Assembly: GCA_963678375.2 (NCBI GenBank)
Contig: OY782831.1
Coordinates: 248,001-312,000 of the forward strand
DNA: 64,000 nucleotides
Source: JAEKNW01 sp963678375
GTDB taxonomy: Bacteria; Cloacimonadota; Cloacimonadia; Cloacimonadales; JAFGVF01
Reading direction: 5' to 3'
Shown: piece by piece, positions 7,824 through 16,433 of the stretch
Numbering within the stretch: the stretch's first letter is position 1
How the letters are laid out: each line of letters starts with the position of its first letter
Position numbers and translations under genes: made by a program
Notes under the pieces: generated by a model
The model's database searches: none
Seen by the model: the letters and a program-made list of their open reading frames with translations, nothing else
Told to the model about the DNA's origin: nothing

Positions 7824-9722
7824 TTAGATATCAAGGTTTTTAACATATTTTGCGTTTTCTTGAATAAAATCTCTTCTTGGTTCTACTTCATCGCCCATAA
7901 GAATAGAGAATAACCTGTCAGCTTCAACAGCGTCATCAATTTTTATTTGAACTAACAAACGATTCTCAGGATCTAATGTGGTTTCCCAAAGTTGATCTGG
8001 ATTCATTTCACCCAAACCTTTATATCTCTGGATGTAAACACCTTTTTGACCTAGTTCTTGCCATAACCTATCTCTTTCATCTTCAGAATACACATAATGT
8101 TTTTTGGCGCCCTTTCTGAGCATAAACAATGGTGGTTGAGCTATATATACTCTTCCATGTTCAATTAGAGGTTGCATATATCTATAGAAGAAAGTTAAAA
8201 GAAGAGTTGCAATATGAGCACCATCAACATCAGCATCAGCCATGATAATTATTTTACCATAACGAAGTTTTGTAATATCAAAATCATCTGCAATCCCTGC
8301 TCCAAGAGCTAAAATTACTGGTTGAATTTTATCATTATTTAATACTTTATCAATTCTCGCTTTTTCTGTATTAAGCATCTTTCCCCAAAGAGGTAAAATT
8401 GCCTGATACTGTCTATCTCTACCTTGTTTAGCTGAACCTCCCGCAGAGTCTCCCTCAACTAGAAAGATTTCAGTTTCTTCAGGATCTTTACTAGTACAGT
8501 CAGCTAATTTACCAGGTAGTGAACCTGATTCTAAAACAGATTTCCTTCTGGTTAAATCTCTAGCACGTCTTGCAGCTTCCCTAGCTCTTGAAGCCATAAT
8601 TGATTTATTACAAATTGACTTTGCTTCATTTGGGTTCTCTTCAAAGAACTCAAGGAGTTTTTCATAAACTATTGAATTAATGAAGCCTTCAACTTCAGAA
8701 TTTTGTAGTTTAGTTTTTGTTTGTCCTTCAAATTGTGGATCACTTAGTTTAACACTTATCACACAAGTAAGACCTTCTCGTATATCATTACCACTTGGAG
8801 TAATCTTTTCATTCTTTAAGAAATTATTTTCTTTGGAATAAACATTTACAGCACGTGTTAATGCAGACTTTAGTCCTGAAAGGTGAGTACCACCTTCTAT
8901 AGTATTAATATTATTGGCATAAGAATAGATGTTTTCTTGAAAACCTTCATTGTACTGAATTGATAGTTCAAATTCCATATCATCTTTTGCACCTTCTACA
9001 TATACAGGGTTCTTAAATATCGGTTTCTTATTTGAATTTAAATACTGTACAAATTCATTAATACCACCTTCATATTTAAAATCATGTACTCGTTCAGTTT
9101 CTTCATCTTTTAAGGTTATTCTTACACCTTTATTTAAAAAAGCTAACTCTCTAAGACGAGAGCTTAAATAGTCAAAAGAGAACTTTACTGTTTCAAATAT
9201 TGTTGTATCTGGTTTAAATATTATGGTAGTACCACTTTTATCACTTTGACCAATAACATCTAACTTAGTTTGTGGGATACCTTTTGAGTATTTCTGAGAA
9301 TATATATTCCCATTCTTATATATTCTTGTTTCCAAATATTCTGATAAAGCATTAACACAAGAAACACCAACACCATGTAAACCACCTGACACTTTATAAG
9401 AGTCATTGTTAAATTTACCACCAGCATGAAGAACAGTCATAACTACTTCAGCTGCAGGAATACCTAATTCCTTATGAATATCAACCGGAATACCACGTCC
9501 ATTATCCTGCACTTCAACTGATCCATCCTTGTGAATAATCACGTTGATTTTATCACAGTAACCAGCTAAAGCTTCATCAATACTATTATCTACAACTTCA
9601 TAAACTAGATGGTGTAGTCCTCTTTCACTTGTTCCACCAATATACATGGCAGGTCTTTTTCTAACAGCTTCAAGTCCTTCAAGAACTTGAATATTTTTTG
9701 CTGTATAATCTTGATTTGACAT
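7824..9722 (-). CDS. gyrB: DNA gyrase subunit B
   Basis: ATPase subunit of gyrase, 632 residues, the short form without the large E. coli insertion. GHKL motifs are present: VVDNSIDEAL near 45, DNGRGIPV near 73 and GGLHGVG near 113. The TOPRIM part shows VEGDSAGGSA and DADVDGAHI, and the C-terminal QRYKGLGEMN region is intact. GGGGAT lies six bases before the ATG. The upstream 400-base AT-rich gap contains a TTGACA promoter. No dnaA, dnaN or recF is next to it, so this gyrB is not embedded in the classical origin cluster. Confidence 0.98.
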   Translation of the reverse strand: MSNQDYTAKNIQVLEGLEAVRKRPAMYIGGTSERGLHHLVYEVVDNSIDEALAGYCDKINVIIHKDGSVEVQDNGRGIPVDIHKELGIPAAEVVMTVLHAGGKFNNDSYKVSGGLHGVGVSCVNALSEYLETRIYKNGNIYSQKYSKGIPQTKLDVIGQSDKSGTTIIFKPDTTIFETVKFSFDYLSSRLRELAFLNKGVRITLKDEETERVHDFKYEGGINEFVQYLNSNKKPIFKNPVYVEGAKDDMEFELSIQYNEGFQENIYSYANNINTIEGGTHLSGLKSALTRAVNVYSKENNFLKNEKITPSGNDIREGLTCVISVKLSDPQFEGQTKTKLQNSEVEGFINSIVYEKLLEFFEENPNEAKSICNKSIMASRAREAARRARDLTRRKSVLESGSLPGKLADCTSKDPEETEIFLVEGDSAGGSAKQGRDRQYQAILPLWGKMLNTEKARIDKVLNNDKIQPVILALGAGIADDFDITKLRYGKIIIMADADVDGAHIATLLLTFFYRYMQPLIEHGRVYIAQPPLFMLRKGAKKHYVYSEDERDRLWQELGQKGVYIQRYKGLGEMNPDQLWETTLDPENRLLVQIKIDDAVEADRLFSILMGDEVEPRRDFIQENAKYVKNLDI

Positions 9723-9857
9723 ATTAAATCCCCAATTAGTTGATTTTTAATAAGTTATAATATTTTATAGTAGAAATATCATCTGAAAATTCCCACCGCT
9801 AAATTTGTAATATATCTTCAAAAAAGTTACAAATTATTCAACAATTTATCTATATTC

Positions 9858-9886
9858 AATTTATCAATAAAGATATTTTTTGTCAA
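9858..9886 (-). promoter_or_regulatory. Candidate promoter of gyrB-gyrA
   Basis: Minus strand TTGACA (9886-9881), 17-base spacer, TAAATT (9863-9858). It would give a leader of about 130 nt before gyrB. Confidence 0.5.
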
Positions 9887-10076
9887 CAGATTTTTCACTT
9901 TTTTTAGTCTTTTTTTCCCTATGAGATAAATCCTTTGATAACCCTTTATTTATAGGTATTTAGCTGATATTATTATTCAGTATATTTCTATTATTTTTAT
10001 TAAATTTTTCAACTGTTTTTGTCAAAAATTTCTAGTAATTATCACTCAACTAAAAATTCTAATTTAAAATCTTTTA

Positions 10077-10105
10077 TTGACAACTTTTTACTAGCTCTTT
10101 ATTAT
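10077..10105 (+). promoter_or_regulatory. Strong sigma70-type promoter
   Basis: TTGACA (10077-10082), 17-base spacer, TATTAT (10100-10105). It precedes the three-gene unit starting at 10132; GAGGTGAT upstream of that ATG is a good ribosome site. Confidence 0.75.
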
Positions 10106-10131
10106 TAATAAAAATATCATGAGGTGATGTA

Positions 10132-10341
10132 ATGAGTTATAAAGATGAATTAAGAGAGCAGGCTTTAAAAAGGCAGAAAAGAGATTATATTAATAAAATG
10201 ATTTTACTGATTATTGCTCTAATAGTCGTTTTAGGAATAATTTATTATCTAGGTGATAGTAGTCAAGAGATAGCAAAATCACGAAATAATACTAATAATC
10301 CCAAAGTTGAAAGAGTTGAAGACATTAATGAAAATAAATAA
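10132..10341 (+). CDS. Small single-pass membrane protein, unknown
   Basis: A 69-residue protein: a charged N-terminal segment (about 22 residues, many Lys/Arg), one hydrophobic helix at residues 24-43, then a polar Asn/Glu-rich tail. The charge distribution suggests the N-terminus stays in the cytoplasm. It is supported by a strong promoter, an AGGTGAT ribosome site and an overlap of 14 bases with the following DUF192 gene, implying co-translation. I do not recognise a family. Confidence 0.75.
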   Translation: MSYKDELREQALKRQKRDYINKMILLIIALIVVLGIIYYLGDSSQEIAKSRNNTNNPKVERVEDINENK

Positions 10342-10819
10342 TCATAGTTTAAGATTATTATTATTTATAATATTATCTATCACTTCTATCAACTTATTTG
10401 CTGATGAGATTATTGAGCATAATATTGACTTTGAACATGAAGGCAATCTCTGGATTTTACCTTCAGAGATGCATGACTCACTTTATGTCAGAATTGAATT
10501 TGCTAAAAGTGATACTGAAATGATGCAGGGCTTAATGTATCGTGATTCAATGGAAACAGACCAAGGAATGTTATTTCTCTACCCCTACCCGCAAAGGATG
10601 AACTTCTGGATGAAGAATACTCACATACCCTTGGATTTAATTTTTATTGATGAAGATGGATTTATTGTAGATTTAGCTGAAAGAGCAGTTCCTTTTTCAG
10701 AGCAAAACATCCACAGTTCGGTCTTTAGTAGATATGTACTAGAGGTAAATGCTGGCTACTGTGAAGAAAATTATATAATTATAGGAGATAGGGTGAAATG
10801 GGAAAAATTAGAAGATTAA
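10328..10819 (+). CDS. DUF192 family exported protein
   Basis: A 163-residue protein with a signal peptide (hydrophobic residues 10-23) followed by a DUF192 domain. Diagnostic segments are 'QGLMYRDSM', 'DQGMLFLYP', 'MNFWMKNTHIPLDLIFID' and a late 'EVNAGYCE'. DUF192 proteins are small beta-barrel-like proteins of unknown role, typically exported. I prefer the ATG at 10328 over in-frame TTG codons at 10307 and 10316 because it leaves a compact signal peptide. The gene overlaps both neighbours, so the three genes form one translation-coupled operon. Confidence 0.88.
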   Translation: MKINNHSLRLLLFIILSITSINLFADEIIEHNIDFEHEGNLWILPSEMHDSLYVRIEFAKSDTEMMQGLMYRDSMETDQGMLFLYPYPQRMNFWMKNTHIPLDLIFIDEDGFIVDLAERAVPFSEQNIHSSVFSRYVLEVNAGYCEENYIIIGDRVKWEKLED

Positions 10820-11742
10820 GTGTTTTACTTTGTTTAGTGGTGATTTTAATTTTAGTTTCTTGTAACAAAGTAGAAGTCAAAGAAATAGAAAAGACAGAAG
10901 AAGCTGAAAACGCTTATGAAATTTCGGATAGTTTGAATCAACATGAAGTAAACATTGAGACCAATCTTCTAGAAGAAACTCCTGCTGGAAACCATCCTCC
11001 CAAATTAAGCATAATAATAGATGATTTTGGAAATTATAACAATTTTATGTTAGATTCTCTTCTAGTAAAATTTGGGGAATTACCTAGTGAGGTTGCTTTC
11101 GCTATACTTCCTAATCTCCCTTACTCTGAATTTGTTATGGAGTACTTTCAACATTCTGGTAGAGAATTACTTTTGCATACCCCAATGGAAGCTTTGAACG
11201 ATAAAATAAATGCTGGTGAAATAGTAATTGAGATTCAAGATGATCCGATTACTATTATTAATAAGCTTAATTCTATGCACGGCCAGCTCAATAAAGTTGT
11301 TGGATTAAATAATCATATGGGTAGCAAAGCCACATCAGACAAAGAAGTTATGACAAGTCTACTTGAATGGTGTAAAGAGAATAATCTCTTTTTTGTAGAT
11401 TCAGCAACTAGTCCAAAGAGTCTTGCTTATGACCTAGCTAAAGAAATTGGAGTTCCTACAGCAAGAAGGAATATTTTTCTTGATGTCCCTGATGCTTCTA
11501 TTGAAACTGTTAACAACTATTTAAATAAAATGAAAAAATACTTTGAGGCAAGAAAAGACATCTTAGTTATTACTCATGCTAGCAGTTTTGAAAGACTAAA
11601 AAATCTAAGTCGCTTCATTAAGGAGTCCCAGCAACTTGGTTACAAATTAGTACCTCTTTCTGACTTCTTAATCTACCCTGACCTAGAAAGTATCCAACCC
11701 TCCCCTATTTTATCTGGACAAGAAGATAAAGCTGTTTTATAG
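10798..11742 (+). CDS. Divergent polysaccharide deacetylase (YibQ-like) lipoprotein
   Basis: A 314-residue protein with an N-terminal lipoprotein signal; 'LVSC' places the lipidated cysteine at about residue 22. After an acidic linker the domain matches the divergent polysaccharide deacetylase family (PF04748, YibQ): 'LSIIIDDFG' near 74, 'FAILPNLPYS' near 101, 'ELLLHTPME' near 122, 'GLNNHMGS' near 167 and 'FFVDSATS' near 196. The His and Asp residues of these motifs fit a metal-dependent deacetylase fold, but no substrate has been established for the family. It overlaps the DUF192 gene by 22 bases and its last six bases overlap the end of the convergent serine dehydratase gene. Confidence 0.88.
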   Translation: MGKIRRLSVLLCLVVILILVSCNKVEVKEIEKTEEAENAYEISDSLNQHEVNIETNLLEETPAGNHPPKLSIIIDDFGNYNNFMLDSLLVKFGELPSEVAFAILPNLPYSEFVMEYFQHSGRELLLHTPMEALNDKINAGEIVIEIQDDPITIINKLNSMHGQLNKVVGLNNHMGSKATSDKEVMTSLLEWCKENNLFFVDSATSPKSLAYDLAKEIGVPTARRNIFLDVPDASIETVNNYLNKMKKYFEARKDILVITHASSFERLKNLSRFIKESQQLGYKLVPLSDFLIYPDLESIQPSPILSGQEDKAVL

Positions 11743-11751
11743 CTTTTTATC
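11725..11751. terminator. Candidate bidirectional terminator at converging genes
   Basis: GATAAAGCT (11725-11733) can pair with AGCTTTTTATC (11741-11751) apart from a two-T bulge, with A- and T-rich flanks on both sides. It spans the overlapping stop codons of the deacetylase and serine dehydratase genes. Confidence 0.4.
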
Positions 11752-12948
11752 TCTTTTACTATATTCTAAAGCTAAACCTCCACCAGATGTTTCTTTATAC
11801 AAAGAGGGAATATCATGTCCTGTTTGTTTCATAACTCTTACCACTTCATCAAATTTAATAAAGTGGGTTCCATCTGAAAAGAGAGCATAAATTGAGGCAG
11901 ACATTGCAGACCTTACCGCAAAAGCATTTCTCTCAATGCAAGGTATTTGAACTAAACCACATATTGGGTCACAAGTTAGGCCTAAATTATGTTCTAAACC
12001 GATTTCAGCAGCATATTCTATTTGTCGGATTGAACCTCCCATCAACTGAGTAGCTGCAGCTGCTGCCATTGAACAAGCTGTTCCTATCTCTCCTTGGCAA
12101 CCTACTTCAGCCCCAGAAATTGAAGCATTATGTTTTACCAAGTTTCCTACTAAACCAGCAGTTGCAAGAGCTTTTATTATCTCTTCTTCCCTCAGATTCA
12201 TATCTTGTTGGAGAAAATATAGCATACCAGGAAGTACTCCTGATGAACCACAAGTTGGAGCTGTTACTACTTTACTAGCAGAAGCATTTTCTTCTGCAAC
12301 TGCTAAAGCAAAAGCATATAGATAACCTGATTGTTTATATTGTTTTCCCATAATTTGTGCTTTTCTATGATATTGATAAGCTTTGCGAGAAACACCCAAA
12401 CCACCAGGTAAGACACCTTCAGTAATGAGTCCCCTTTCAACAGCTTTCTTCATAACATGCCAAACTTCTGCAAGATATTCACTTAAATCATAATCTTCAT
12501 TTTCAAAAACATATTCCCAAAATGACTTACCACTTTTTTGACAATAGTGGATTATTTCTTCCATAGAATGGTAAGGGTAAAATGATTCATACTTAACAAC
12601 ATCTCCTTGGTAAAGAAGTGCCCCTCCACCAATGCTATAAACTACTTCCTCATTAATTAGCTTTTGGTTTTCATCATAAGCTTGTAGTTTCATACCATTA
12701 GGATGTTGTGGTAGGAACTCATTTGCTTGCCAAATAATCTCACACTCAAGAGGTTCAATTATGGAAATAATTGCTTTATCTGTTAAGTGCCCTTTCCCAG
12801 TAGCAGCTAAACTTCCATAAAGAGTTATCACTACTTTCTTTGCTTGCTTATTTTCTTCTTTAAATCTTAATGCAGCATTACTTGGTCCCATAGTATGACT
12901 ACTAGAAGGTCCATAGCCAATTTTATATAAATTTTTTAATGAATCCAT
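11737..12948 (-). CDS. sdaA: L-serine dehydratase, single-chain iron-sulfur type
   Basis: Converts L-serine to pyruvate and ammonia using a [4Fe-4S] cluster. The 403-residue chain carries the N-terminal SSSHTMGP substrate loop (15-22) and the catalytic-domain cysteines: C233 in PTCGSSG, C284 in GCQGEIG, C326 and C330 in CDPICG, and C337. It is shorter than E. coli SdaA and ends KKL, lacking the C-terminal cysteine 'plug' known from some homologues. GGGAAG lies seven bases before the ATG. It stands alone between the deacetylase unit and secDF. Amino-acid fermentation would fit an anaerobe, but that is inference. Confidence 0.95.
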   Translation of the reverse strand: MDSLKNLYKIGYGPSSSHTMGPSNAALRFKEENKQAKKVVITLYGSLAATGKGHLTDKAIISIIEPLECEIIWQANEFLPQHPNGMKLQAYDENQKLINEEVVYSIGGGALLYQGDVVKYESFYPYHSMEEIIHYCQKSGKSFWEYVFENEDYDLSEYLAEVWHVMKKAVERGLITEGVLPGGLGVSRKAYQYHRKAQIMGKQYKQSGYLYAFALAVAEENASASKVVTAPTCGSSGVLPGMLYFLQQDMNLREEEIIKALATAGLVGNLVKHNASISGAEVGCQGEIGTACSMAAAAATQLMGGSIRQIEYAAEIGLEHNLGLTCDPICGLVQIPCIERNAFAVRSAMSASIYALFSDGTHFIKFDEVVRVMKQTGHDIPSLYKETSGGGLALEYSKRDKKL

Positions 12949-13033
12949 TTTCGCTTCCCATTTTTTTTGTCATACTTTTCAAAGCCTTCATATCGTCAAT
13001 CAAAATATTGAGGGTAAGGTTAGGGCTAAATAG

Positions 13034-13060
13034 AAAAAAGAGCTAAGATTACCTTAGCTC
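13034..13060 (-). terminator. Rho-independent terminator of secDF
   Basis: Perfect 8-bp stem GAGCTAAG (13040-13047)/CTTAGCTC (13053-13060) with a five-base loop; read on the minus strand it is followed by six Ts. It lies about 30 bases beyond the secF stop codon. Confidence 0.85.
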
Positions 13061-13089
13061 TTTAATCAATTTATCTAGATTATTATCTA

Positions 13090-14097
13090 TTATTTCTTTT
13101 TTAAGATTCTACTAAAGACATGTGAATCATTATGTTTTGAATGGAAGTAGTCTAGAACAATTGGACTTGCAACAAAGATTGAAGAATAAGTACCAATTAA
13201 AGTACCTATGATTATTGCAAAAGCAAAATCTCTGATGACTATACCAGCAAATACATATAATGAAACAGCAGCAATAAGAGTAGTTACAGATGTAATAATT
13301 GTTCTGCTTATAGTTCTATTAATAGCAATGTTGAATACATTATCTAAATCTTGACCACTTTTTCGCTTTCTCATATCTTCTCTAATTCTATCAAATACAA
13401 CAATAGTATCATTGATAGAGTAACCAACTATAGAAAGAATAGCAGCAATAATTGCAGCAGAAAGATCCAGGCCTAAAATACTGAATACTCCAAGTACGAT
13501 AAGTACATCATGGAAAAGAGCAATAATTGCAGCAATACCAAAATTGAACTGGAATCTGATACCAATGTAAATAACCATTAGTATTAAAGCAATAATAACT
13601 GAGTTAAATGCTTTACTTTTGAGTTCTTTACCAATTGATCCAGAAACAATTTCAATATTAGTAGCCTGATTATCTATTCTATAATTACTTATGTTTTTAT
13701 TAATAGCAGAAAGAATATCTGATTGACCTAAGCCTTCATCACTTCCTTCAATCTCTTCAGCTTCTCTAGTTTTGATTAAGAACAAAGCTGAATTTACTTT
13801 ATTTTTTTCTTGGCCATCTTCACTTATAACATCTGTTTCAGTAATTTTGTAAGTAAGTTTTTGAATAACAGCATCTGCAATTCCCTCTTTTTCAAGAGCA
13901 GTTCTAACTTCATCTACACTTATTTGCTCTAAATCAGCTTTGATAGGATCAATTTTGACCATAATCTGCTGACCACCAGTAAAGTCAATTGACCAGTTAG
14001 GACCTTTGAAAACTAAAGCTGCAATACTTACTAAAACTAATATGGTTGAAATAATATATGTTATTTTACGGTTATGTATAAAGTTAAATTTTTCCAT
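13090..14097 (-). CDS. secF: Protein translocase subunit SecF
   Basis: Proton-motive-force-driven accessory subunit of the Sec translocon, 335 residues with six predicted membrane helices and a periplasmic P1-like domain between the first two. 'SIDFTGGQQ' near residue 36 is the conserved SecF motif after helix 1 and 'VGYSINDTIVVFDRIRE' near 225 is the conserved helix-4/loop signature. It follows secD by 11 bases with AAGGGAG before its ATG and ends at a clear terminator. SecD and SecF are separate here, not fused as in many Bacteroidetes. Confidence 0.97.
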   Translation of the reverse strand: MEKFNFIHNRKITYIISTILVLVSIAALVFKGPNWSIDFTGGQQIMVKIDPIKADLEQISVDEVRTALEKEGIADAVIQKLTYKITETDVISEDGQEKNKVNSALFLIKTREAEEIEGSDEGLGQSDILSAINKNISNYRIDNQATNIEIVSGSIGKELKSKAFNSVIIALILMVIYIGIRFQFNFGIAAIIALFHDVLIVLGVFSILGLDLSAAIIAAILSIVGYSINDTIVVFDRIREDMRKRKSGQDLDNVFNIAINRTISRTIITSVTTLIAAVSLYVFAGIVIRDFAFAIIIGTLIGTYSSIFVASPIVLDYFHSKHNDSHVFSRILKKK

Positions 14098-14108
14098 TTA
14101 TTTCTCCC

Positions 14109-15671
14109 TTAGATACTTAGCTTGTCTTTTTTCTTACCAACAATGAAGGTATTAAACATTGATCTCACTAACACAATAGCTGAGAACATTGAACCTATGA
14201 TACCGATCATCAAGGTAACTGCAAAACCTCTAATAGCTCCACTACCAAAGCTATAAAGAACAACAGCTGCGATTAGTGTTGTTATGTTTGCGTCAGTAAT
14301 TGTAATTACAGCTCTATTGAATCCAGCTTCAATAGCTGAATTAACTGATTTTCCAATCTTTAATTCTTCTTTAATTCTTTCAAAAATAAGTACGTTAGCA
14401 TCAACAGCCATACCTATTGTAAGAATGATACCAGCTATACCAGGCATAGTTAAGGCAGCACCAAACATAGTTAGCATTCCTAAAATAAATAAGATATTAA
14501 AAATTAAAGCTATATTAGCATAAATACCTGCTACTTTATAATAAACAAGCATGAAGATAAAAATTACAGCTAAGCCAATAATACCAGCCATCTTACCTTT
14601 CTCTATACTATCTTTACCTAATGAAGGACCAACTGTAGACTCTTGGGCTATCTTTAATGGGGCTTTTAAAGAACCATTGTTAAGAATATTAGTAAGGTCT
14701 TCAGCTTCTGTAACTGAGAATGAACCAGTAATAACAGCTCTTCCACCAGGAATTCTACCTTGAATATTTGGAGCTGAATAAACTATATTATCTAAAACGA
14801 TAGCAAGCTGTCTTCCGACATTATCACCTGTAACCTTAGCAAATAGATCTGCACCTTCTCTATCAAATTCTAAATTGATTTCTGGTGAACTTGAAGATCT
14901 TAGCTGTGTAGATGAGGATTCTGCAAATCTCCAAGAAGCTTGTCTTAATACTGAACCATCTAATTCTGGTTTTGAATTAATAATAACAAATGGAACTCCA
15001 CGACTTGCTCTCATTTCTTCATCAGACTTCATTAATGCTAGTTGATGATTTCCAGATAATACTCTATTCTTTGCAAATAGTGAATCAGTAAAAGGTCTCA
15101 TAAAATCAACAAATTCACTACGAATAAAACCATTAGAAACTATGTATGTTGAAAATGGTTCTTTTGCTTGTTCTTCTGTTGGATCTGGGATATTAGCATC
15201 TTTACTGATTTCTTGAATTTTGGACATACTGTTTTTGGCAAAATATTTATCAATTTCACCAATTGCACGTCTAGTCCTAAAATCATTAGCCACAAGCTTA
15301 AACTCTAAAAGAGCTGTTTGGCCTAAAAGTTTTTTAGCTCTTGCAGGATCTTTAACTCCTGGTAATTGAACTATAATCTGTTTTGTTCCTTTCTTTTGGA
15401 TAACTGGCTCAGTAAGTCCAAATTTATCCACACGGTTTCGAATAACTTCAATATTTGAATCTAAAGCCTTCTCAATCTCAGATGTTCCTTCTAATTCAGA
15501 AGTGTCCACTTCTAAAACAAAGTATGAGCCACCAGCTAAATCAAGCCCTAAGTTTAACTTCTTTTCGGCAAGATTTAAAGGTGAGTCATTATCGAACATC
15601 ACATATACAAAATATGCAGTAGCAATTAAGAAAACTGCTATCAAGATTCTGTTAAATGTTGAATTTCTCAT
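14109..15671 (-). CDS. secD: Protein translocase subunit SecD
   Basis: Partner of SecF; 520 residues with an N-terminal helix, a large periplasmic region and five C-terminal helices. 'LGLDLAGGSYFVLEVD' near residue 44, 'GRIPGGRAVITG' in the periplasmic base and 'GMAVDANVLIFERIKEEL' near 425 are SecD signatures. I chose the ATG at 15671, preceded by GAGGGAG at six bases; a frame-compatible ATG at 15686 has no ribosome site. First gene of the secDF operon. Secretion of the many signal-peptide proteins in this window depends on Sec. Confidence 0.97.
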   Translation of the reverse strand: MRNSTFNRILIAVFLIATAYFVYVMFDNDSPLNLAEKKLNLGLDLAGGSYFVLEVDTSELEGTSEIEKALDSNIEVIRNRVDKFGLTEPVIQKKGTKQIIVQLPGVKDPARAKKLLGQTALLEFKLVANDFRTRRAIGEIDKYFAKNSMSKIQEISKDANIPDPTEEQAKEPFSTYIVSNGFIRSEFVDFMRPFTDSLFAKNRVLSGNHQLALMKSDEEMRASRGVPFVIINSKPELDGSVLRQASWRFAESSSTQLRSSSSPEINLEFDREGADLFAKVTGDNVGRQLAIVLDNIVYSAPNIQGRIPGGRAVITGSFSVTEAEDLTNILNNGSLKAPLKIAQESTVGPSLGKDSIEKGKMAGIIGLAVIFIFMLVYYKVAGIYANIALIFNILFILGMLTMFGAALTMPGIAGIILTIGMAVDANVLIFERIKEELKIGKSVNSAIEAGFNRAVITITDANITTLIAAVVLYSFGSGAIRGFAVTLMIGIIGSMFSAIVLVRSMFNTFIVGKKKDKLSI

Positions 15672-15735
15672 CGATAACTCCCTCATGTATTAATAAATTT
15701 TTATAATATATTATCATTTTATTTTTAATCAGTGC

Positions 15736-15764
15736 AATATCTTATTTTTATATTAATAAGTCAA
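15736..15764 (-). promoter_or_regulatory. Candidate secDF promoter
   Basis: Minus strand TTGACT (15764-15759), 17-base spacer, GATATT (15741-15736), about 65 bases before the secD ATG. Confidence 0.5.
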
Positions 15765-15860
15765 GCATTTAATTGAATCACCATATTTTTTTCTTGATCT
15801 TGAAAAATAGACTTTAATCATAATGACAAATAAATACTGCAACTTTTTATATTTATAGAA

Positions 15861-16166
15861 TTAGTCTTCTTTCTTGTTGGTAAAACCTATAGATTTATTA
15901 TTCTCAGGCAACCCTTTTATCTCAATAGCACCATATTGCTTTTCATAGTTATCAATATTCTTCTGTAGAGAGTTTAGAAATTGTTTGGCGTGTTGTGGTG
16001 TTTTTATAATTCTACTAAGTATTTTAGCATCGTGCAGTCCTGGTAACATTCTACCAAAATCAATGATGAATTCTGATTGATTGTGTGAGATTACAACTAG
16101 ATTAGAATATACTCCCTCTCCTACTTTCTCATCTAATTTTAAATTAATTTGCTTCTTATTTTGCAT
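15861..16166 (-). CDS. DUF3467 family protein
   Basis: A 101-residue soluble protein. 'EFIIDFGRMLPG' (about residues 36-47) followed by 'ILSRIIKTPQHAKQFLNSLQKNIDNYE' is the typical DUF3467 pattern. The family is common in bacteria and has no assigned function. The start is the ATG at 16166, with AGGAG six bases upstream, rather than the in-frame ATG at 16190. It has its own promoter just upstream and no partner gene. Confidence 0.88.
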   Translation of the reverse strand: MQNKKQINLKLDEKVGEGVYSNLVVISHNQSEFIIDFGRMLPGLHDAKILSRIIKTPQHAKQFLNSLQKNIDNYEKQYGAIEIKGLPENNKSIGFTNKKED

Positions 16167-16196
16167 TTGTTCTCCTCTCGAAATATTCAATTTGTT

Positions 16197-16225
16197 AATT
16201 TTCTAAGAAGATGAATACCTGTCAA
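16197..16225 (-). promoter_or_regulatory. Candidate promoter of the DUF3467 gene
   Basis: Minus strand TTGACA (16225-16220), 17-base spacer, AAAATT (16202-16197). Confidence 0.5.
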
Positions 16226-16433
16226 TATTTTTTATTATAAAAGCAAGCATATTCTTTCTAAGATTGTTCAAATTATTATAATGAGTTAGGTTCAAGTTCA
16301 AGTTTAATGGAAACGAAAAACTATGAACAGATGGCATCCTTACCATCAAAATGGTTTGAAAACAGAGTTGTTCCTCACTCTTACAGGGCTTTTTTACTAG
16401 CTCTTGTGTTTGAAACAAATTATCTTACTGATA

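Larger units (their letters stand above)
9723..10131. other. Divergent AT-rich intergenic region
   Basis: A 409-base gap between gyrB (minus) and a small membrane-protein gene (plus). It contains one good promoter in each direction (separate entries). I looked for DnaA boxes of the TTATCCACA type because gyrB can lie near oriC, and saw only weak resemblances such as ttatctata and ttatcaata, so I do not call an origin. No RNA gene seen. Confidence 0.6.

Noticed and set aside
9723..10131. Replication origin next to gyrB
   Set aside because: No DnaA-box cluster and no dnaA, dnaN or recF neighbours; only weak AT-rich matches.
16203..16418. A 71-codon minus-strand frame after the beta-helix gene
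   Set aside because: Low-complexity composition, no ribosome site, and its 5' part is only the continuation of the gap beyond the beta-helix stop codon. It overlaps the DUF3467 promoter.
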